NCBI GenBank assembly: GCA_013368315.1
Contig: JAACJM010000015.1
Location: 124,001 to 188,000 of the forward strand
Direction: 5' to 3'
Source: Tetrapyrgos nigripes
Taxonomy: Eukaryota; Basidiomycota; Agaricomycetes; Agaricales; Campanellaceae
Length of the DNA: 64,000 nucleotides
Numbering within the stretch: the first letter of the stretch is position 1; each line of letters opens with the position of its first letter. Below, piece by piece: positions 59,514-64,000 of this stretch. A program made the translations under genes and the position numbers. The notes under the pieces were generated by a model. It did no database searches. It was not told the DNA's origin and was given only the letters and a program-made list of their open reading frames with translations.

Positions 59514-61357
59514 ATGGATGCCTTCAAAGCACCCTCGAATCTTCCTCAGGATCTCTTGCTTATCCAGAGTATAGTTGGGACTGTTCCTCCAGCCAAGCAG
59601 CAAACAAAACCCATTGCAAAAGCGGGGGAAGTAGAACAAGAGTCGGATATTGACAGTTCTGGGAGTGACACAGATAGTGAAGATGAAATAGAGGCGCAGC
59701 TGGTTGCTAATGTTGAAGATAATGGTGAAGAACCATCCTCGTATGTTATCTCTGATTTCTATCTGTATCAGCTCCCAACTTGTCATGCCAGACGCGAAAA
59801 AGTCGCCTCTAGTTCCTCAGACTCAGACTCGGATTCAGATTCAGACACTTCTTCGTCTGAAGAAGAAAATGAGCCACGTCGAAAACAAAATGTCAAAACT
59901 GAAGACGAAGAGATAGGTCTAGACGATGAAGATTCAGGTCCGGCTGCAACTACTCAATCTTACTTTCACACCAAGAACGAAACTGTCGAAGCTACTATCA
60001 ATGTTCCGGACATAGACGAGGTCGGACCTGATGAACATCTTGAAAGAGTGGGCGAGATAATGACCATCTTCGACAATGTCGTCGTAGTGAGAGGTGATGC
60101 GACTGACTTGGCGCGAGCTACGGACCGAGCTCTTGATTCAGACACATTACTAGTGTTTGATGATAGAAAAGTATTGGGATATGTGAGTCTTTGTGTTTAA
60201 ATAACTGGTCCCCTGTTCTTCTGACTCTTTTTTTTTCACAGGTCTTTGAAACCTTTGGACCAACTACACAACCCCTCTATCAAGTCAAATTCAACTCTAC
60301 ATATCCTCTTGACCCTGAAAAAGTACGCGCGTCGCGAGCAGTATTTCATGTCCCCCAACGAAGCAATTTCGTGTGGGTACGGCAGATTGCTGCCATGAGG
60401 GGCAGTGATGCCAGTAACATGAACGACGAAGAACCTGCAGAACACGAACTGGATTTCTCAGACGATGAAGCAGAGGCAGAGTACAAACGAAATATGAAAA
60501 AGAAGTACGTCCATGTCTCTAGAGTATCATGCTATGGAGTTGACAACCTTTTTTTGTCTTGCAGGCGAGCGGGTAGTCGAGCATCGTCAGTCGCTGCTTC
60601 GTCAAGACATGGTACACCTTCGCCTTCACAGATGCGAGACCAAGACATGGGAGATGATTACTTCTCAGGGAGAAATCCTTACGATGAAGTGGGACCCTAT
60701 GACGCTGATTATAGTTTTGCTTCACGTCCAACACCAATTCCCTATGACGACCCATACTCGGACGAGTTTAACGGTGCTTCTACAAGCACATCTGCAAAGC
60801 CTTCTCAATCTGAAACTCCTGATCGTCGACTTTCCGGTTTTGGCGAGCAAAGAGCGAGAGGTGGTAGAGGAGGACGTGGCCGTGGAAGAGGGGATGGAGA
60901 GCACAGGAATAGAGGACGAAGGACAGGCCGTGGAGGAGGGAATTGGCGTGAAGGCTCTGAATCACGCTCAATGCCAACAACACCCATCTCCCCACAAAAC
61001 CCGTATCAGTCCCTGTCGGCATCTACCAATTCCGCGACAGCATCATTCTTCCCTCAAACCCAGATTCCCCCTTGGTCCTATCCATCTCAAGATTTCATGG
61101 GCGGCGGCGGCGGAATGGTTCCACAGCAGTCTTTCGTCCAACCCCATATCAATCCTCGGTTTGCTTCACAGTTTGGTTTTGGCGGTTATCCTTTTCCTCC
61201 GGATGGACAGCAAGGAATGAACGCCATGCCGATGATGAATTCCCAGCCTTCATCTAATGTTCCGCAGTGGAATAACCCTCAACTGCCTCAGTGGAACCCT
61301 AGCGAATGGACGGTACATGATGGCTCTCAAAGTAACGAACACTCAGATGGAACATGA
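59514..61357 (+). CDS. NAF1: H/ACA snoRNP assembly factor NAF1
   Basis: Start at MDAFKAPSNLPQDLLL. A long acidic, Ser/Asp-rich region (SDSDSDSDSD) precedes the Gar1/Naf1 RNA-binding core: VGEIMTIFDNVVVVRG, LDSDTLLVFDDRKVLGYVFETFGPTTQPLYQVKF and VFHVPQRSNFVWVRQI. The C terminus has an RGG-type run (RARGGRGGRGRGRGDG) and a Pro/Gln/Met-rich tail. Introns at about 59740-59790, 60182-60240 and 60505-60565 keep the frame. NAF1 binds dyskerin early and is later replaced by Gar1 in box H/ACA RNPs, including telomerase where relevant. Confidence 0.93.
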
Positions 61358-61970
61358 CGCAGAGTGACAATTGGCCGGAATAGTAGCTTCTAGCTCAGGT
61401 CATATCTCAAGTAAGCCCTGCCAGTGCTTCCTTCATCCCGCAGTCTGAATGATTGGCCGTGTGTTTAGTGCCTTTTCGAAGCAAGACTCTGTACTTTAGG
61501 CCTAGCTGATTCGGACATTGTGTTATCCGCAATGTTACCTGAATCTTCGTGCCAAATATACACCTTGCTCGCATGCTTCTTTTTGAGATTTCCGTCCATT
61601 TGTTGTTGACCAGTGTGACCAGTCTCCTGAAATAGCTTCACCATCAGATCTATACGTCCTTGAACAACAAGCTACAGTAACGCGTGCCATCGCCTTCCAA
61701 CATTTGTCATAGTGGGATTGGCCTGATTTGGAGTTGTTTCGTATGGTTACCCAACTACGCACGTTCTATCTTATCTTTAGAAGGCAAAGTTCTTTCCGAA
61801 ACCATGTGGAACGTCTAAACCTGACCATCTCGGCAACCTATATTGATTTAACATCGGTTCGCTACTAGTATAAGAGCTATGAGGATCTAACCCCCCTCGG
61901 TCCCCACTAAAGTTGTAAAGGGCGCAAGACATTCCTCCTGTGTCCAGTCATATTAAAACCCTCTGCAACC
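61358..61970. other. Spacer before RNase T2
   Basis: 613 bp with no supported gene. A TATAAGAG lies at 61869-61876, about 95 bp before the RNase T2 ATG, and a weaker TATTAAAA at 61951-61958. Confidence 0.5.
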
Positions 61971-63990
61971 ATGCCTGGACTCACTCTTCCTCTGATGACT
62001 GGCTTCGCTCTGCTAGGCTCCTCTGCGTTAGGTTCCCCCCTGTCCGGGTTTAGCCCTCTCAACCTCTTCGACGCCCTCGCAAGAGACGTGTCTATATCCT
62101 CCTCATGCGGGGTTTCTGGACAAACGTCTTGCCATAATACCTCTGCTGTCTCGAATCTTTGTTGCTTTGAAGCACCTGGGGTGAGTCGTGGATCTACTTG
62201 CTTTCGTGGACGCGTCATTGATAGGCTATTACAGGGTCTTCTCTTACAGACCCAGTTTTGGGATAGCGAGGTCCGCTTGTTCTTTGATCCACATTCCTTA
62301 TCATGCTCATCAATTCTCTCTCAAGCCATCAACTGGACCCACAGATAGCTGGACAATCCATGGTGCGTCTAACTCTCAATGTTCCTTGCTGTTCTGTCTG
62401 ACAGTGACATCCTCTCCAAGGACTATGGCCAGACAAGTCTGTCTCTGTCTCTGTCTCACTTCCATGCAGTGGTGTCTGACTGACGCCTGCCTTAGTTGTG
62501 ATGGTACTTTTACCGAGAATTGTGATCCTTCGAGAAATCAGAACGACATCACCTCAGTACGTGCCATGGACATTCATAGGAGAACTTGTTCACTGATTGA
62601 CAACAATTACTTCCCAGCTTCTTCAAGATGCAGGAGCCGGCTCAACGCTAGATTTCATGAACGAGGTAAAACTCATTTTCATACCTGTTCCACCTCCGCA
62701 GCTGCATGCTGAAATTGGCAAACACAACAGTTCTGGGTCGATATCAACGGGCAAAATGAGCAGTTTTGGGCGCACGAATGGAATACACATGGGACATGCT
62801 ACAGCACTCTGCGTCCGAGCTGTCTGCCTAGCGGAAGTGCCGACGGGACTGAAGTGAGTTGAGCTACCTTGCGACTATCGCAGTCCACTATATCTCATGA
62901 TGCCTTCTACTCTATCACACAGGCTGTAGCCTTCTTCGAGACAGTTGTGAATCTATTTAAGGCAAGTTTGAAAACAAGTACATCGCAGTGATGGTTGCCC
63001 ACGGCTGACCTCGATACCAGACCCTTCCCACGTACACATGGTTGCAGAATCAAGGCATTACACCGTCTTCATCCAAGACTTTCACTTTGTCGGAATTAGA
63101 AGATGCACTTCAACAAGAAGCAGGTGTCAAGCCTGCTCTTACTTGCTCTGGAAGCAATTTGAATGCTATTAGCTGGTACTTTAACTTGAAGGGGTCTGTT
63201 ATTGACGGCAAGTTTGTGGCTATTGGTGAGTACCTTTTAGTGCAGTGTCTGCTGCTTGACCTAACAAATCTTTGCAGACTCGCCTGAAGCCAGTGGCTGT
63301 CCTTCCAGCGGTATCAAATACCCACTCAAGTCTGGTGGTGGTTCTTCCCCAGTGAGTCATGAAAGATTTCTGCGGTGACTGGGTGCTCATTATATCTTCT
63401 ACAGACGAGCACCGTGAGTTAATTTCATGAAAGCCAGAGTCACAAGTTCTAAATAATAGCACGACTTCAGTCTAGTCCTCCCACTAATACTGGGGTAAGT
63501 CATCGCCAACTACATTAGAATCACAAAGAGTTTAGTATAGTTACAACAATCATGAACAGACACCAGGGTCACTTCCTTCAAAGGCAACTATACATGCCAT
63601 TACAAGCACTGGCTCTACGACAGGAGGGTTATTGAGTTTGGGTACATGGTCGACGCAGACATTGGCAACATACACCCTGTCCGGAACCGAGTCGAGTTTG
63701 ACGTTGACCTCGTCGAAAGGAAAGTGTGGAGTTAGCAGCGGAAAGTTTGCATGTGGAAGTGGGGTTACGTCCACAACTTTCGAAGCGGTGAGGCTTTTTG
63801 AGATTAAGGAGACCTTGCAGTATTGATGTCCAATTCTTTGTAGGTATCATCAGGAGGCAAGTTACTACTCTCGTCTGGGGGATCCACCGACTTTTCAAGT
63901 GAAGGTGTACCGAGTGGATCTACTGTCTTTGACGTGTTCACGGACTCCAGTCATTCTCAGAAATATACCCTGTCCATTGTAGGATCATGA
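61971..63990 (+). CDS. Secreted RNase T2 with C-terminal extension
   Basis: Signal peptide [22 protein letters not shown], then [26 protein letters not shown]. Active-site block I, SWTIHGLWPDNCDGTF, is rebuilt from three exons including a 16-nt microexon (62421-62436). Block [14 protein letters not shown] is intact, so both catalytic His and the Glu/Lys-containing region are present. The T2 core ends near [11 protein letters not shown] (about 63330). A Ser/Thr/Pro linker made of several tiny exons (63345-63560) leads to an extra domain ([41 protein letters not shown]), as in Rny1-like fungal enzymes. It cleaves RNA in vacuole or medium. The stop falls 10 bp before the window end. Confidence 0.88.
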
Positions 63991-64000
63991 TGCTAGAGAG

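Noticed and set aside
59412..59786. 5' extension of the EF-Ts frame by more than 100 codons
   Set aside because: It overlaps the NAF1 coding exon on the other strand and lacks conserved sequence; the ATG at 59411 opens a proper presequence.

Overview
The window is gene-dense fungal nuclear DNA. Short introns of about 45-80 nt interrupt almost every gene, intergenic gaps are small, several gene pairs are divergent with starts 57-173 bp apart, and the gene families are those of a filamentous basidiomycete, probably a mushroom-forming Agaricomycete. That taxonomic call is inference from architecture and families; no database was searched. Most gene models were assembled by hand by joining reading frames through GT-AG (and two GC-AG) introns. 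Where reading phases were summed they close without a remainder.

Layout. 0.2-5.3 kb: a TXNDC17-type thioredoxin; the two molybdenum-cofactor enzymes MOCS1B (MoaC) and MOCS1A (MoaA), as two consecutive ORFs instead of a fused protein; an RNF115/126-type RING E3 ligase. 5.7-11.5 kb: a full-length ABCC transporter. 11.5-19 kb: a mucin-like membrane protein, a tiny 60-residue membrane protein, a large unrecognised protein, ALG14 (with two GC-AG introns), and a serine-rich coiled-coil protein. 19-22.6 kb: riboflavin synthase and the APC/C subunit APC8/CDC23. 22.6-24.4 kb: a repeat-rich, transposon-derived island. 24.5-26.5 kb: a secreted GH5 exo-beta-1,3-glucanase, with an inverted paralogue at 44.9-46.9 kb. 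27.4-34.4 kb: class-I myosin next to its predicted UCS-domain chaperone (She4/UNC-45). 34.4-44.3 kb: TRM6/GCD10, an Mdm1/SNX13-like PXA-RGS-PX protein, the mitochondrial carrier OAC1 and a GNAT acetyltransferase. 47.1-47.5 kb: a MITE-like repeat. 47.7-49.3 kb: UDP-GlcNAc pyrophosphorylase. 49.4-51.5 kb: a taxilin-like gene carrying a SUMO-like domain on one phase-0/0 exon. 51.9-54.9 kb: a BRCA2/Brh2 orthologue. 55.2-61.4 kb: mitochondrial processing peptidase alpha, alkaline ceramidase, mitochondrial EF-Ts and NAF1. 62-64 kb: a secreted RNase T2 with a C-terminal extension.

Most genes are housekeeping and act independently. Functional links are MOCS1A with MOCS1B (Moco synthesis), myosin-I with the UCS chaperone (endocytic actin motor), UAP1 with ALG14 and the glucanases (UDP-GlcNAc supply, N-glycan initiation, cell wall), and the several nuclear-encoded mitochondrial proteins. 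I saw no dedicated novel defence or biosynthetic cluster. The most unusual items are the taxilin/SUMO-like composite gene, the non-fused MOCS1A-MOCS1B pair with a Gly-Gly terminus, the 16-nt microexon in RNase T2, the paired GC-AG introns in ALG14, and the two small repeat islands beside the glucanase paralogues.
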